In this document: piece by piece, positions 1-8,949 of the stretch
How the letters are laid out: every line of letters starts with the position of its first letter
Position numbering within the stretch: the stretch's first letter is position 1
Assembly (NCBI RefSeq): GCF_013488225.1
Contig: NZ_CP041241.1
Span: 1,612,001-1,676,000, forward strand
Direction: 5' to 3'
Length of the DNA: 64,000 nucleotides
DNA from: Sinorhizobium mexicanum
Lineage (GTDB): Bacteria; Pseudomonadota; Alphaproteobacteria; Rhizobiales; Rhizobiaceae
Notes under the pieces: generated by a model
Seen by the model: the letters and a program-made list of their open reading frames with translations, nothing else
What the model was told of the DNA's origin: nothing
The model's database searches: none
Made by a program: the position numbers and the translations under genes

Positions 1-1218
1 GCCGCCCGTACGTTTCGGCGCCTGTGCTGCGGTGGGCGCAATGTCGAGCTGCGGCTTGAAGCCTGCGCGGCTCAGCATGTTCACCAGCCCCTGGCACAGC
101 TCCTCTTCGTTCACATAGGCGTCGGTCGTGCAGACCAGCGTGAACGGATAGTCCGAAGCCCCTGCCTCGGCCAGAAGCTTTTTCGACAGGGCCGGATCGT
201 AACCCAGCGTGGTGTCCAGCTCGGGCACGTAACCCGGAATTTCCGGCGCGACCACCGCGCCCGCCGTGCGCGACTTGCCGCGCATGAGGCGCTTCTGGAT
301 CAGGTCCCGGTCGAGCGCATGGGCGAAAGCCTGGCGCACGCGCAGATCGTTGAACTTGTTCTCCGAACCGTTGGCGAGTTGCTGCTTGCGGTTGAAGCCG
401 ATCATCACGGTACGCAGATCGGTGCGTTCCATGACCTTCAGATCAGGCTGCGCCAGCAGCCGCGGCAGATCCTGCGACGGCGCGTTTTCCGTGAAATTGA
501 TTTCGCCGGAAAGGAGCGCGGCCACGCGCGTAGCCGCCGAGGTGATCGGCGTGAACTCGATACGCTCGATGTTGGAGTTCGAGGTCTTGTCCCACCACAC
601 CGGGTTTTTCACGAGGATCGTCTTGGAATCCGGCACTCGGCTTTCCAGCTTGAACGGGCCGGTGCCGTTGGTGTGGTAGGTGGCGTAGCCTTCGATCTTC
701 GCGCCGACATCGGTCGGCTTGTCCGAATTGTTGGTCTTCAGCCAGCCCGCATCGAATACGTGGATGTTGGTGAGGTCGTTGAGAAGCAGCGGATACGGCC
801 CGCTCAGCTCGATATCGACGGTATGGTCGTCCACCTTCGTGGAGGACTTGTAGGCCGGCAGGTTGCCGCGCAGCGGCGAAACCGGATCGCTGACGCGCTT
901 CAGGGACGCGAGCACGTCGTCGGCATTGAAATCCGCGCCATCATGGAATCTCACACCCTTGCGCAAGTGAAATCGCCAGACCGTCTCGGAAACATTTTCC
1001 CAGGATTCGGCAAGGGCCGGTTCGATCTTCAGATCGGCGTCGTAGCGCACCAACCCTTCATAGACGTGATTGAGAAAGGACAGCGTATAGCTGTCGCCAT
1101 AGGAATAGGGATCAAGCGAGTAGATATCGCGCGCCGCGCCCCATTTCAGTGTTTCGGCATGGCTGGACAAGGTAAGGCCCGCCAGCATCGTGGCCGCGAG
1201 GCCAAGTTTCTTCAACAT
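1..1218 (-). CDS. Peptide-type ABC transporter substrate-binding protein (family 5), 3' end cut by window edge
   Basis: Reading the minus strand from ATG at 1218 gives an open frame that runs off the left edge, so at least 406 residues are present and the C-terminus is missing. The start has a good ribosome site (GAGGAG about 8 bases upstream) and a signal peptide ending near SSHA-E. The mature part has the SBP_bac_5 signatures: an IYSLDPYS-like start, EPALAESW, VRFHDGADF and DVRVRQA-like LRVRQAFAHALDRDL. The family captures peptides, opines or similar solutes in the periplasm for ABC import. It is clearly paralogous to the next gene (shared TNGTGPFKLESRVPDSKT). No permease or ATPase for it lies in the window; they may lie beyond the left edge. 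Substrate cannot be told. Confidence 0.9.
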   Translation of the reverse strand, partial: MLKKLGLAATMLAGLTLSSHAETLKWGAARDIYSLDPYSYGDSYTLSFLNHVYEGLVRYDADLKIEPALAESWENVSETVWRFHLRKGVRFHDGADFNADDVLASLKRVSDPVSPLRGNLPAYKSSTKVDDHTVDIELSGPYPLLLNDLTNIHVFDAGWLKTNNSDKPTDVGAKIEGYATYHTNGTGPFKLESRVPDSKTILVKNPVWWDKTSNSNIERIEFTPITSAATRVAALLSGEINFTENAPSQDLPRLLAQPDLKVMERTDLRTVMIGFNRKQQLANGSENKFNDLRVRQAFAHALDRDLIQKRLMRGKSRTAGAVVAPEIPGYVPELDTTLGYDPALSKKLLAEAGASDYPFTLVCTTDAYVNEEELCQGLVNMLSRAGFKPQLDIAPTAAQAPKRTGG

Positions 1219-1412
1219 GCGTTTGCTCCTCTTCTGGAAATTTGCGCCTCCTTTTCGGAGGTCTGTTGTCATGCATCGCCGCATCCGTCGCCGATGCGGC
1301 ATTCTCAAGTGCCTGCGCCGGATGTGCGCGCACCCGGTTGGGTGTGATTTGTCTCCCCGCACATGGCCTGCCTCCCGGGTCACGTGCGGGTAGTATGGCG
1401 ATCGGCAAAAAG

Positions 1413-1444
1413 TTGTCAACGTGATTGTAGACAATATTTGTCAA
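1413..1444. promoter_or_regulatory. Palindromic operator, GntR-like, shared with 3418-3440
   Basis: TTGTCAAC (1413-1420) is followed, at a start-to-start distance of 11 bases, by the near-perfect palindrome ATTGTAGACAAT (1424-1435), and then by TTTGTCAA (1437-1444). The first two parts recur with the same 11-base offset in front of the second binding-protein gene. ATTGT-N2-ACAAT resembles operators of FCD-type GntR regulators (known for that family); the identity of the regulator is inference. It lies about 195 bases upstream of the ATG at 1218. Confidence 0.6.
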
Positions 1445-1707
1445 TCGGCGACGCCATATATGTCGACAAAAGTACTATAAAAGCTGGGTTCCCACTCGAC
1501 CATTCATACCGGATAGCTCGGCGAGACGATTTTCCTGACAGGAGGATGCTGCCAACTGCTATCCGGATATTTGGCGATCAGGCCGGCATATCGCGCCAGG
1601 CGAGCGCCCATTGTGCGCTTATCAGGGTTCGCTCTCGGGCTGCTGACTCGGAACAGCTGGCCGGAAGATCAGACTTCATGGAATTTCGGTGCCGCTGCAT
1701 ATCAAAA

Positions 1708-1734
1708 GAGCGTCTCACCGGGGGTGAAACGCTC
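1708..1734 (-). terminator. Rho-independent terminator of the 1765-3345 gene
   Basis: On the minus strand the arms GAGCGTTTCACC and GGTGAGACGCTC pair with one mismatch around a short C-rich loop, followed directly by TTTTG. It starts 31 bases past the stop codon of the binding-protein gene. Confidence 0.75.
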
Positions 1735-1764
1735 TCATTGCTGCGGGCTGGTGAAGGTCAGGCC

Positions 1765-3345
1765 TTACTCGGCCATTTGCGTGTGCCAGTGGCGGGGCTT
1801 GTTGTCGGCACGGAAATCCACGTTCTCGACGCTATCCAGCATGGCCCAGGCGATCGGCTGCTGGTGAAGCGGGATCAGGATCGCCTTGTCCTTGGCGATT
1901 TTCAGTGCCCGTTCTTCCAGCGCGAGACGCTTGGCGGTATCAGGTTCCTGTGCCGCCTTCTTCACGAGATCGTCGAGCTCCGGATAGGACCAGCCGCCGT
2001 AGTTGGACACGCCCGTCGAACCGCCGCGCGTGGAGAGAACCTGAGAGAGCAGCGAATAGGCATCGAGTGTCGGCTCGTTGGCCCAGCTCAGATTGAACAT
2101 GTCGGCCTTGCCATTGGTGCGCTTCGGCTGCTGCACGGCGCGGGGGCCCATGTCGATGGTGGGCTGGAAGCCGGCACGCTTCAGCATGTTGGCGATGCCC
2201 GAACAGAAGTCTTCCTCGTTGATGCTCTCGTCGTTCATGCATAGATAGGTGAAGGCGAGATCCTTTTGCCCGGCGTCTTCGAGCAGCTTCAGGGCAAGCT
2301 CGGAACCGACAGGCTGATAAGTGTCGAGCGACTTCGCGTAGCCGGCGATTTCCGGTGCGATGAGCGAGCCGGAGGGCCGCGCCAGACCGCGCATGATCTT
2401 CTTGTTGATGAGATCGCGATCGATGCTTGCATCCACAGCCTGGCGCACGCGAACGTCCAGGAACGGGTTCGGGCGCCCGTCTTCAAGCTTCTCCTTGCCG
2501 TTGAAGCCGATGAAGACCGTGCGCAGCTCCGTGCGCTTGCTTACCTTGATGCCCGGCGAGGATTCCAGACGGGGAAGATCCTGAATGGGTGCGGAATCGA
2601 GCAGATCGATTTCGCTGGAAAGAAGCGCGGCAACACGCGTAGCCGCCGACGAGATCGGAATATATTCGATCCGGTCCAGATTGTGCTTCTTCTGATCCCA
2701 CCATTGATCGTTGACGACCAGAACGGTCTTGCTGTCCGGAACGCGGCTTTCAAGCTTGAACGGGCCTGTGCCGTTCGTGTTGTGCGTAGCATAGTTCTCG
2801 GTTTTGGACGCAATATCGGTCGGCTTTTCTGCGTTGTTGTCCTTCAGCCATTTCGCGCTGAACATGAAAATATTGGTCATGTCGTTCAGGAACAGCGCGG
2901 TCGGCGCCGAAACCTCGATATCAACGGTGAAATCATCGACCTTCTTGACGCCGACATAGAGCGGAATGTTGCCGCGTAGGGGCGAAGTCGGGTCCGAAAC
3001 GCGGTTCATCGAGGCGACCACATCGTCGGCAGTGAAATCTGCGCCGTTGTGGAACTTCACGCCTTTGCGCAGCGTGAAACGCCAGTGTTTGTTGTCGACC
3101 AGCTTCCACTCGGTGGCGAGCGCCGGCTCGATCTCGAAGTTCGGGCCATAACGGATCAGGCCCTCATAGATGTGGTTCAGGAACGCCAGATTGGATGTCG
3201 AGGGAACGGAATCCGGATCGAGTGAATAGATATCTGCCCGGCTGCCCCAGCGCAGCGTGGCGGCACTTGCCGAAGTGGCCAGCACCGGTGCGGCAATCGT
3301 CGCTGCGGTCAGCGCGGATATGAGAAACCTGTTTAAACGCGACAT
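1765..3345 (-). CDS. Peptide-type ABC transporter substrate-binding protein (family 5)
   Basis: The product is 526 residues, normal for SBP_bac_5 proteins. The start at 3345 has AGGGGAAG about 4 bases upstream and opens a Sec signal peptide (MSRLNRFLISALTAATIAAP, cleavage probably after SASA). Family signatures are visible: RADIYSLDPDS, EPALATEWKL, VKFHNGADFTADDV, and NPFLDVRVRQAVDASIDRDLI. It would bind a peptide-like or opine-like solute in the periplasm. It is a close paralogue of the partial gene at 1-1218, so the pair probably arose by duplication. It is divergent from the amidohydrolase at 3533, and the operator at 3418-3440 lies between them. It has its own terminator, so it seems to be transcribed alone. 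Confidence 0.92.
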   Translation of the reverse strand: MSRLNRFLISALTAATIAAPVLATSASAATLRWGSRADIYSLDPDSVPSTSNLAFLNHIYEGLIRYGPNFEIEPALATEWKLVDNKHWRFTLRKGVKFHNGADFTADDVVASMNRVSDPTSPLRGNIPLYVGVKKVDDFTVDIEVSAPTALFLNDMTNIFMFSAKWLKDNNAEKPTDIASKTENYATHNTNGTGPFKLESRVPDSKTVLVVNDQWWDQKKHNLDRIEYIPISSAATRVAALLSSEIDLLDSAPIQDLPRLESSPGIKVSKRTELRTVFIGFNGKEKLEDGRPNPFLDVRVRQAVDASIDRDLINKKIMRGLARPSGSLIAPEIAGYAKSLDTYQPVGSELALKLLEDAGQKDLAFTYLCMNDESINEEDFCSGIANMLKRAGFQPTIDMGPRAVQQPKRTNGKADMFNLSWANEPTLDAYSLLSQVLSTRGGSTGVSNYGGWSYPELDDLVKKAAQEPDTAKRLALEERALKIAKDKAILIPLHQQPIAWAMLDSVENVDFRADNKPRHWHTQMAE

Positions 3346-3417
3346 GCTCTTCCCCTGATGATGACGATAGGCTCGTTGGTCTGAATTTTTTGGGCAGTAT
3401 CGTAACCCGCCGTGATA

Positions 3418-3440
3418 TTGTCAATGATATTGTTGACAAT
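3418..3440. promoter_or_regulatory. Palindromic operator between divergent genes, shared with 1413-1444
   Basis: TTGTCAAT (3418-3425) and ATTGTTGACAAT (3429-3440) have the same order and the same 11-base offset as the element at 1413-1435. One helical turn between the half-sites suggests side-by-side binding of dimers. It is 73 bases upstream of the binding-protein start (3345) and 93 bases upstream of the amidohydrolase start (3533), so it could control both. Confidence 0.65.
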
Positions 3441-3532
3441 TATCGTTCAGAACATCAACAGTCTGAAACAAGACCGCGCTCCACAAACCGCGCATCGAAT
3501 ACTGCCAACAAGAAATATGAAGGGGTTATGAA

Positions 3533-5008
3533 ATGGATGGGCTGCTCTTGCTTCACGGGACGATCGTCACCGTCGACGAGACACGGCGGATCATCGACGA
3601 TGGTGCGCTGGCGATCGAGAACGACAGGATTGTCGACATCGGCACATCACAGGCGCTGGCTCCTCGTCATGCCGGAAAGAAAGTAATCGACTGCCGAGGC
3701 AAGATGGTCATTCCCGGGCTGATCGATGCCCATGGACATGCCGGCCATGCACTGATCCGCAGCATTGGCGCCGACACCAATTCGCTCTGGATGCGCATCG
3801 TGACGCCGGCCTACTATCACTATGTCACCCGCGATTACTGGTATGCGGATGGCCTCGTCTCCGGCCTGGAAAGACTTCGCGCGGGCGTAACCACCTCGGC
3901 CAGCATAATCACGTCGATGCCGCGCAGCGACGATCCGGTCTTTGCGATCAATCATGCTCGTGCCTATTCGGGACTGGGTCTTCGCGAGATAATCTGCGTC
4001 GGCTCCGCGGGCCTGCCCTGGCCGCAATCGGTTACGCGGTGGGAAAGCGGCAAGCCGGAGCGGCGCAGCGTTTCCTTCGAGGAGATGATCGAGGGCGCCG
4101 AAGCCATCATCGAAAGCCTGAACGGAACGGCCGACGGGCGCATCAAGGTCTTTTTGACGCCATTCACCATCGTGCCCTCGGTCGAACCGTCGAATGCCTC
4201 AACGCCGGATCTTGCCGTCAATCTCACGGAAAACGACCGGATGCAGGCGCGGCGCATCCGCGAAACTGCGCGCAAATGGGGCGTGCGCATTCATTCCGAT
4301 GCCTTCGCCGGACAGATACGCATGGCGTGGCAGGACAAGGAAAATGCGTTGCTTGGCCCCGATGTGCACTTGCAGCATTGCTGGGGTATTTCCCACGAAG
4401 AGATCGACATTCTGGCCGAAACCGGCACCCATGTGACCCACGCGCCACCCGGACGCCACACCCCGATCATGCAGATGATGGCTCGGGGCGTGCCGGTCGC
4501 GATCACCTCGGACGGCGCGGCTCCGAGCCGTCATTTCGATATGCTCCAGATCGCGCGCATCGCGCAAACTACCCAGCACATCCTGCACAATCATGACCGC
4601 TACATCCTGCCGCCGGGCAAGGTCTTCGAGATGATCACCATCGATGCGGCCCGCGCCATCGGCATGGATCACGAGATCGGTTCGCTCGAGGTGGGCAAGA
4701 AGGCGGATATCGTCATCATCGACATGCGCAAGCCGCATCTGACGCCGAACTGGATGCCGGTCCACCGGCTGATCCATCAGGTTCTCGGCAGCGATGTCGA
4801 CACGGTGATCGTCGACGGCAGGGTTCTCATGGAGCAAGGCACTGTACTGACGGCCGACATGTATGAAGCGCTCGCTTTCGGGGAAGCCGAAGCAAAGGCG
4901 CTCGTGGAACGGGCCGGTTTGCACGCCCATATGCACGATCCCGGTTGGAAGCGATTACACCGCACATTCCAGAGGCCTATTCCGCTACCCACCGTCCCGG
5001 ACTGCTGA
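3533..5008 (+). CDS. Amidohydrolase-family protein (TRZ/ATZ, cytosine-deaminase-like)
   Basis: The product is 491 residues, cytoplasmic, with no signal peptide. It has the metal-dependent amidohydrolase layout: an N-terminal beta-sandwich strand set, GLIDAHGH with metal ligands H67 and H69, H254 in RIHSDAF, H282 in LQHCW, and D327 in ITSDGAAPS, then the C-terminal VGKKADIVIIDMR segment. In this family these enzymes deaminate or hydrolyse N-heterocycles, guanidines or related amides; the exact substrate is not readable. The start at 3533 has AGGGG 7 bases upstream. Its divergence from a solute-binding protein and the shared operator suggest that it degrades the imported compound or a product of it. 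Confidence 0.85.
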   Translation: MDGLLLLHGTIVTVDETRRIIDDGALAIENDRIVDIGTSQALAPRHAGKKVIDCRGKMVIPGLIDAHGHAGHALIRSIGADTNSLWMRIVTPAYYHYVTRDYWYADGLVSGLERLRAGVTTSASIITSMPRSDDPVFAINHARAYSGLGLREIICVGSAGLPWPQSVTRWESGKPERRSVSFEEMIEGAEAIIESLNGTADGRIKVFLTPFTIVPSVEPSNASTPDLAVNLTENDRMQARRIRETARKWGVRIHSDAFAGQIRMAWQDKENALLGPDVHLQHCWGISHEEIDILAETGTHVTHAPPGRHTPIMQMMARGVPVAITSDGAAPSRHFDMLQIARIAQTTQHILHNHDRYILPPGKVFEMITIDAARAIGMDHEIGSLEVGKKADIVIIDMRKPHLTPNWMPVHRLIHQVLGSDVDTVIVDGRVLMEQGTVLTADMYEALAFGEAEAKALVERAGLHAHMHDPGWKRLHRTFQRPIPLPTVPDC

Positions 5009-5063
5009 CTTCACCACTCTAGTGGAAGGAAGTCAGGTGAGTTCAGCGATGGATAATAAAAGA

Positions 5064-5099
5064 GAGCCCGCCGGAGAGGGAGAGACCCAGAGCGGGCTC
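5064..5099 (-). terminator. Terminator-like hairpin pointing left
   Basis: Arms GAGCCCGC and GCGGGCTC are 8 of 8 paired around a 20-base loop. On the minus strand the hairpin is followed by TCTTTTATTA. No minus-strand gene reads into it now, so it may be a relic or act on antisense transcription. Confidence 0.35.
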
Positions 5100-5272
5100 A
5101 GCTTGTTGCCAGCAATATAGGCAGCAAACACGATGCCACAAGGCTTCGATTTGTCGAGTCGACCAATATGGCTAGCCCCTGAAGCAGGCGAAGCGATTTC
5201 AGCGGCCGACTGTGCTGCGAGATTCGCCGCCAGGCTGGACCCCCTTGTAAGCCACAAAGTCTCAGAGATCGC

Positions 5273-5297
5273 ACACCCCGGTCTCGACCCGGGGTGT
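5273..5297. repeat. Short perfect inverted repeat
   Basis: ACACCCCGG (5273-5281) and CCGGGGTGT (5289-5297) are perfectly complementary with a 7-base loop. There is no T run on either side. It lies about 175 bases upstream of the cupin gene; function unknown. Confidence 0.4.
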
Positions 5298-5470
5298 CTG
5301 GCAATCGGGTAAGTTCGACTGTCAGAAGGTTGTTTGCGAGGTCGCTGCTTAGCCTTCCCAGATCAGGTCCCGCAGCTTGTTGCCCTACCAGTATCCGCAC
5401 AGATAGCATGACGGCGGGCGCGGAACAGTGAACATAGGACGCGTGTTCAACAAACGAAGGGATTACGACA

Positions 5471-5872
5471 ATGAAGTCAGCTTTGTTATCGCTCTGTGCG
5501 TCGGCTACGGTTTGCCTGCTCAGCACTTTGGCGGTCGCCGCGGACGCTGTAACCGTCACATCGCTGATGAAAAAGGACCTTCCTGACTACCCCGGCAAGG
5601 AGGGGCTGATGATATCGGTCGAGTATGCGCCGGGAGCCTCCGATCCTATTCACACACATGACGCCCATGCGTTCGTCTATGTTCTGGAGGGATCGATCGT
5701 GATGCAGGTCAAGGGAGAAAAGGAGGTCACCTTGTCTCCGGGAGAGACCTTCTACGAAGGTCCTTCCGACGTTCACGTTGTCGGCCGCAATGCGAGCACG
5801 TCCGAACCGGCGAAGTTTATCGTCGTGCTTCTTAAGAACAAGGACGCTCCGGTTCTCACGCCGGTGAAGTAA
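5471..5872 (+). CDS. Exported small cupin-domain protein
   Basis: The product is 133 residues with a clear Sec signal peptide (cleavage near AVAAD). The rest is one cupin barrel: H61 and H63 in DPIHTHDAH, the YVLEG strand (G74), and the second motif SPGETFYEGPSDVH with H105. The usual glutamate of motif 1 is alanine here (A67), with an extra His at 66, so the metal site may differ. Exported single-domain cupins of this kind are common in rhizobia, without an agreed function. The start follows AAGGG. It stands alone, with no close co-directional neighbour. Confidence 0.8.
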   Translation: MKSALLSLCASATVCLLSTLAVAADAVTVTSLMKKDLPDYPGKEGLMISVEYAPGASDPIHTHDAHAFVYVLEGSIVMQVKGEKEVTLSPGETFYEGPSDVHVVGRNASTSEPAKFIVVLLKNKDAPVLTPVK

Positions 5873-6203
5873 CATTCGGCGCGCCTGATTGATCGTTGCT
5901 CCCGTACCTAGCGTGCCAATCGACGCGGCAGCGAAGCCCGCTTCCTGCAATCGGACTTCGCTCGTCTTTCACGTGTCGCCGATCACCGCCTCGATCTTGG
6001 CGATCCCGTCAACCAGGTCATCGATGCGCGGATGCGTCGCGTTGCGGCTGCGGTCGGCTTTATCCCGTTCGGGGGAAATCCTCGACCGGAGTCGGTCTAT
6101 CTTCACGACGGACACGACGTTGGTCAGACACTTCCCAAGGCGCGATTGTTTCGATCGCCTCAGGTTGGAGGCTATCCACAATGAGTACGATGGTCGTCCG
6201 TCG
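5873..6203. other. Convergent intergenic region, nothing clear
   Basis: This gap lies between the 3' ends of the cupin gene and the histidine-kinase gene. A minus-strand open frame at 5969-6256 overlaps the kinase 3' end and ends in a helix-like segment, but matches nothing recognised. No terminator with a T run was seen. Confidence 0.4.
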
Positions 6204-8786
6204 TTATTGCGGTGCCGTCGCTTCGACCGGCAATGTGAAGACGAACGTCGCTCCATTCGGCTCGTTTTTCTCCGCCCACAAGCGACCGCCGTGCGATTCG
6301 ATGATCGAACGGCAGATGGCCAATCCCATGCCCATGCCGTCTTCTTTGGTCGTGAAGAACGGTTCGAATATTCTGTCGGGAAACTCGATGCCCGGGCCGC
6401 AGTCGCTGATTTCCGTCTGGATCACAGCATCCACCGATCTTACCCTCATCAGCAGAACTCGGTCGCCCATGACAGGGGTCATCGCATCCATGCCGTTGCG
6501 GATAAGGTTGACCAGGACCTGCTGAATCTGGATGCGATCAAGTGCAATGGGCGGAAGGTCCCTTTCGATGTCGATATCCAGGCGGACACGCCGCCGCGCC
6601 GCTTCGTCGGCCACCAATTTCAAAGCTTCGGCGATAACGCCGCTGAGCGCGGTAGAACTCCTCGTCCCTACGGATTGTTTGAACAGGGCGCGGATTCGGC
6701 TAACGACATCGGCGGCGGATTTCGCGTAGCTAATGGTGCGCTCCGCCGTCTTTTGCGCACGCTCGAGATTTGGTGGTTCGGCGGTGAGCCAACGCTGGCA
6801 GGCATGAGAGTTCGCCATGACAGCCGCCAGCGGCTGGTTCACCTCATGGGCGATCGAAGCCGAGAGCTCCGCGAGGCTGGCGGCCTGTGCCGCCTTGGCG
6901 AGCCCGTCGAAAGCTTGCCGCAGCGCCGCTTCGGCGCGCAGCTGTGCCGCTTCCGCGCGCTTGCGTTCGGTCAAATCGAGAATGTAGGCGACCCCTTGCC
7001 TCGACTCCCCCTCGAAGCAAGCAGCCCCGATCAGTACAGGCACCCGGCTGCCATCCTTCCTGAAATACTCCTTCTCGCGGGGCTGCATCTTGCCCGTCGT
7101 CTTGAGCTCTTCAGCCTCTTCGTGCGTATGCGCTTCTTGCCATTCGGGAGGCGTCATATCGAACCATCGAAGCCCGGCGTGCAAATCCTGGCGGTCGTAC
7201 TGGATCATGCGGAGAAACGCATCATTGGCGTCGATAAGCCGTCCGTCCAGGTCCCAGATAACGATCCCGATAATATCTGACTCGACCAGTCGCCGAATCT
7301 TCGATTCTCGTTCCTGAATGTCACTGTAAAGGCGCATCTGATCGTCTATGTCGAGAGAAACCCCGTACCATTGCAGAATCGCTCCGTCTTGACCTCGCAG
7401 CGGCTCGATACGGCCTTCCACCCAGCGATACACGCTGTCCGCGCGACGCAGGCGATATCTTCTGGAAAATGGCTCACCGGTGAGGAGAGAGTGGTTAAGC
7501 GCTTCCTTATACCCGGCTGTGTCATCGGGGTGGACGGCGGTCGCGACGGCTGCCGCCAGTCGGCTCCTACCTGGCTCTTCTAGATCCGTAATGTCCAGCC
7601 CGAGAAAATCGATCAGGCGCTTGTTGAAGAACATCGGATTGCCATCGGGCGCCAGACGCGCGATGGCAACTGGGACTACGTCGACGAGTTCTCGCAGTTC
7701 CCGCTCGCTTTGCCCCAGCGTGAGCAGTGCCTGCTGGTGCTGGCGGGAGATGGCGGCCACGATGAGCACGGAAAATGCCGAGATAGCCAAGAAAAGCTGC
7801 AGCGCATACTGCAATTGCCTCTGGAACTCAGGATCGCCGACAAATTGGCTGGCGCCCGATATCGTGAACACCACCGTGATGAGGGCCAGGAGGGTCAAGG
7901 CGACGGCAGCCCCCTTGAACTCGAAGCGGACCGCGGCCCAAAGAAGCGGTGGCAAGACGACGTAGGCGGAGGCCAGGTGACCGCTGAGGGAAAGGGCGGC
8001 GACACCGAGAAAGATCACCCCCAGGATGCTGGCTTCAATCCAACGTGTGGCCGAGAGCTGGGTCCTGTCGCCCCAGTTCTGGAACAGGACCAGCGCCAGT
8101 GGGGCCACGATCAAGACCCCGGTGGCGTCCCCGAGCCAGAATAGAGGCCAGGCCGCCGCGAAGGTTTGCGATTTTATGCCGAACCACGCGAGTGTCGCAC
8201 TTCCCACGGTCGCGCTTACAACCGGCGCTATTCCGGCGCCGAGCACGACCAGTGCCAGAACCTCACGCAAGGTTTCCAGTCGAACCGGGCGCCCGCACGC
8301 CCAGTTCACGAGCCATGCGCCGACCACCGCCTCAAGAGCGTTGCCGGTATAGATCAGGAAGGCCGCAGGTAGCGGACTGAAGAACCACAGGGAATTGCTG
8401 AACATTTCAGCCAGACAGCCTGCCACCAACCACCACGGCCAGCTGTACCTGGAGGTGTAGACAAGCGTAGCAATGCAGAGCCCGCTCGGGGGCCAAATGG
8501 AAATGCCCGTTCCAGGTACGATTGCGAGCGCCTGCGCAACTCCGGCGCCCAAGACGTAGGCCGCAGCAAAAAGCCCTAGGTACAGGAGTTTGGGGCGGTG
8601 CGACCAGACGCAAGACCACCAGCTTCTTTCAAGTTCCGTAGTCTTATTTTCGTGGCCTGAGCTCAGTTCGCCTGAGACGAGAGGTCGAGGATCTGCTTGC
8701 AATCCCGGATCGGATCGCTCCAGATCATGTAGCGCGCGCGTCGCTACGGAGTCGGTTTCGCCAAGGGAGTTGGACGCTGTCGTCAT
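6204..8786 (-). CDS. Membrane sensor histidine kinase, MASE1-PAS-PAS-HisKA-HATPase
   Basis: The product is 860 residues. After a ~60-residue cytoplasmic head comes a MASE1-type membrane domain (about 65-350; note GTGISIWPPSGL and WLGDATG), then two PAS/PAC units (about 360-620), a FixL-like HisKA segment with phospho-acceptor H647 in SIAHEVNQP, and a HATPase with N764, D795 of DCGPGI and the glycine box GMGMGL at 817-822. All catalytic motifs look intact. It should sense a membrane or cytoplasmic signal and phosphorylate a response regulator. No response regulator is adjacent, so it is an orphan kinase. AAGGAG lies 6 bases upstream of the ATG. Confidence 0.9.
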   Translation of the reverse strand: MTTASNSLGETDSVATRALHDLERSDPGLQADPRPLVSGELSSGHENKTTELERSWWSCVWSHRPKLLYLGLFAAAYVLGAGVAQALAIVPGTGISIWPPSGLCIATLVYTSRYSWPWWLVAGCLAEMFSNSLWFFSPLPAAFLIYTGNALEAVVGAWLVNWACGRPVRLETLREVLALVVLGAGIAPVVSATVGSATLAWFGIKSQTFAAAWPLFWLGDATGVLIVAPLALVLFQNWGDRTQLSATRWIEASILGVIFLGVAALSLSGHLASAYVVLPPLLWAAVRFEFKGAAVALTLLALITVVFTISGASQFVGDPEFQRQLQYALQLFLAISAFSVLIVAAISRQHQQALLTLGQSERELRELVDVVPVAIARLAPDGNPMFFNKRLIDFLGLDITDLEEPGRSRLAAAVATAVHPDDTAGYKEALNHSLLTGEPFSRRYRLRRADSVYRWVEGRIEPLRGQDGAILQWYGVSLDIDDQMRLYSDIQERESKIRRLVESDIIGIVIWDLDGRLIDANDAFLRMIQYDRQDLHAGLRWFDMTPPEWQEAHTHEEAEELKTTGKMQPREKEYFRKDGSRVPVLIGAACFEGESRQGVAYILDLTERKRAEAAQLRAEAALRQAFDGLAKAAQAASLAELSASIAHEVNQPLAAVMANSHACQRWLTAEPPNLERAQKTAERTISYAKSAADVVSRIRALFKQSVGTRSSTALSGVIAEALKLVADEAARRRVRLDIDIERDLPPIALDRIQIQQVLVNLIRNGMDAMTPVMGDRVLLMRVRSVDAVIQTEISDCGPGIEFPDRIFEPFFTTKEDGMGMGLAICRSIIESHGGRLWAEKNEPNGATFVFTLPVEATAPQ

Positions 8787-8949
8787 TGGCTTTCTCCTTC
8801 GGCGACGAAAGCCAGCCGTTCGTATGCACCGTTGTGAATGGCGCGGTCACGAATTGAAGTCCATGAGATGCAGCGAACTGACCTGTGCGCACTGGTTTTG
8901 CGAAGACTCCACCCAAACCGCGTGAATGTAAAGGGCGGCATCGGGCTCA

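Larger units (their letters stand above)
1219..1764. other. Intergenic region with operator and terminator, no gene seen
   Basis: This 546-bp gap lies between two minus-strand binding-protein genes. It holds the transcription terminator of the downstream-coded paralogue (1708-1734) and, upstream of the first gene, a palindromic operator cluster (1413-1444) plus an isolated TGTCGACA palindrome at 1461-1468. Short open frames in it have no recognisable product. Confidence 0.6.
5009..5470. other. Intergenic region with three hairpins, no gene seen
   Basis: The gap follows the amidohydrolase. A hairpin with arms CTGACTTC and GAAGTCAG (5005-5036) overlaps the stop codon and may terminate or stabilise the transcript, but has no T run. 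Two further inverted repeats are listed separately (5064-5099 and 5273-5297). No convincing coding frame was seen. Confidence 0.5.

Noticed and set aside
5969..6256. A small minus-strand frame (95 codons) after the histidine kinase, considered as a response-regulator fragment
   Set aside because: No receiver-domain residues (acidic pair, phospho-Asp or Lys) are present, and the first part overlaps the kinase gene.
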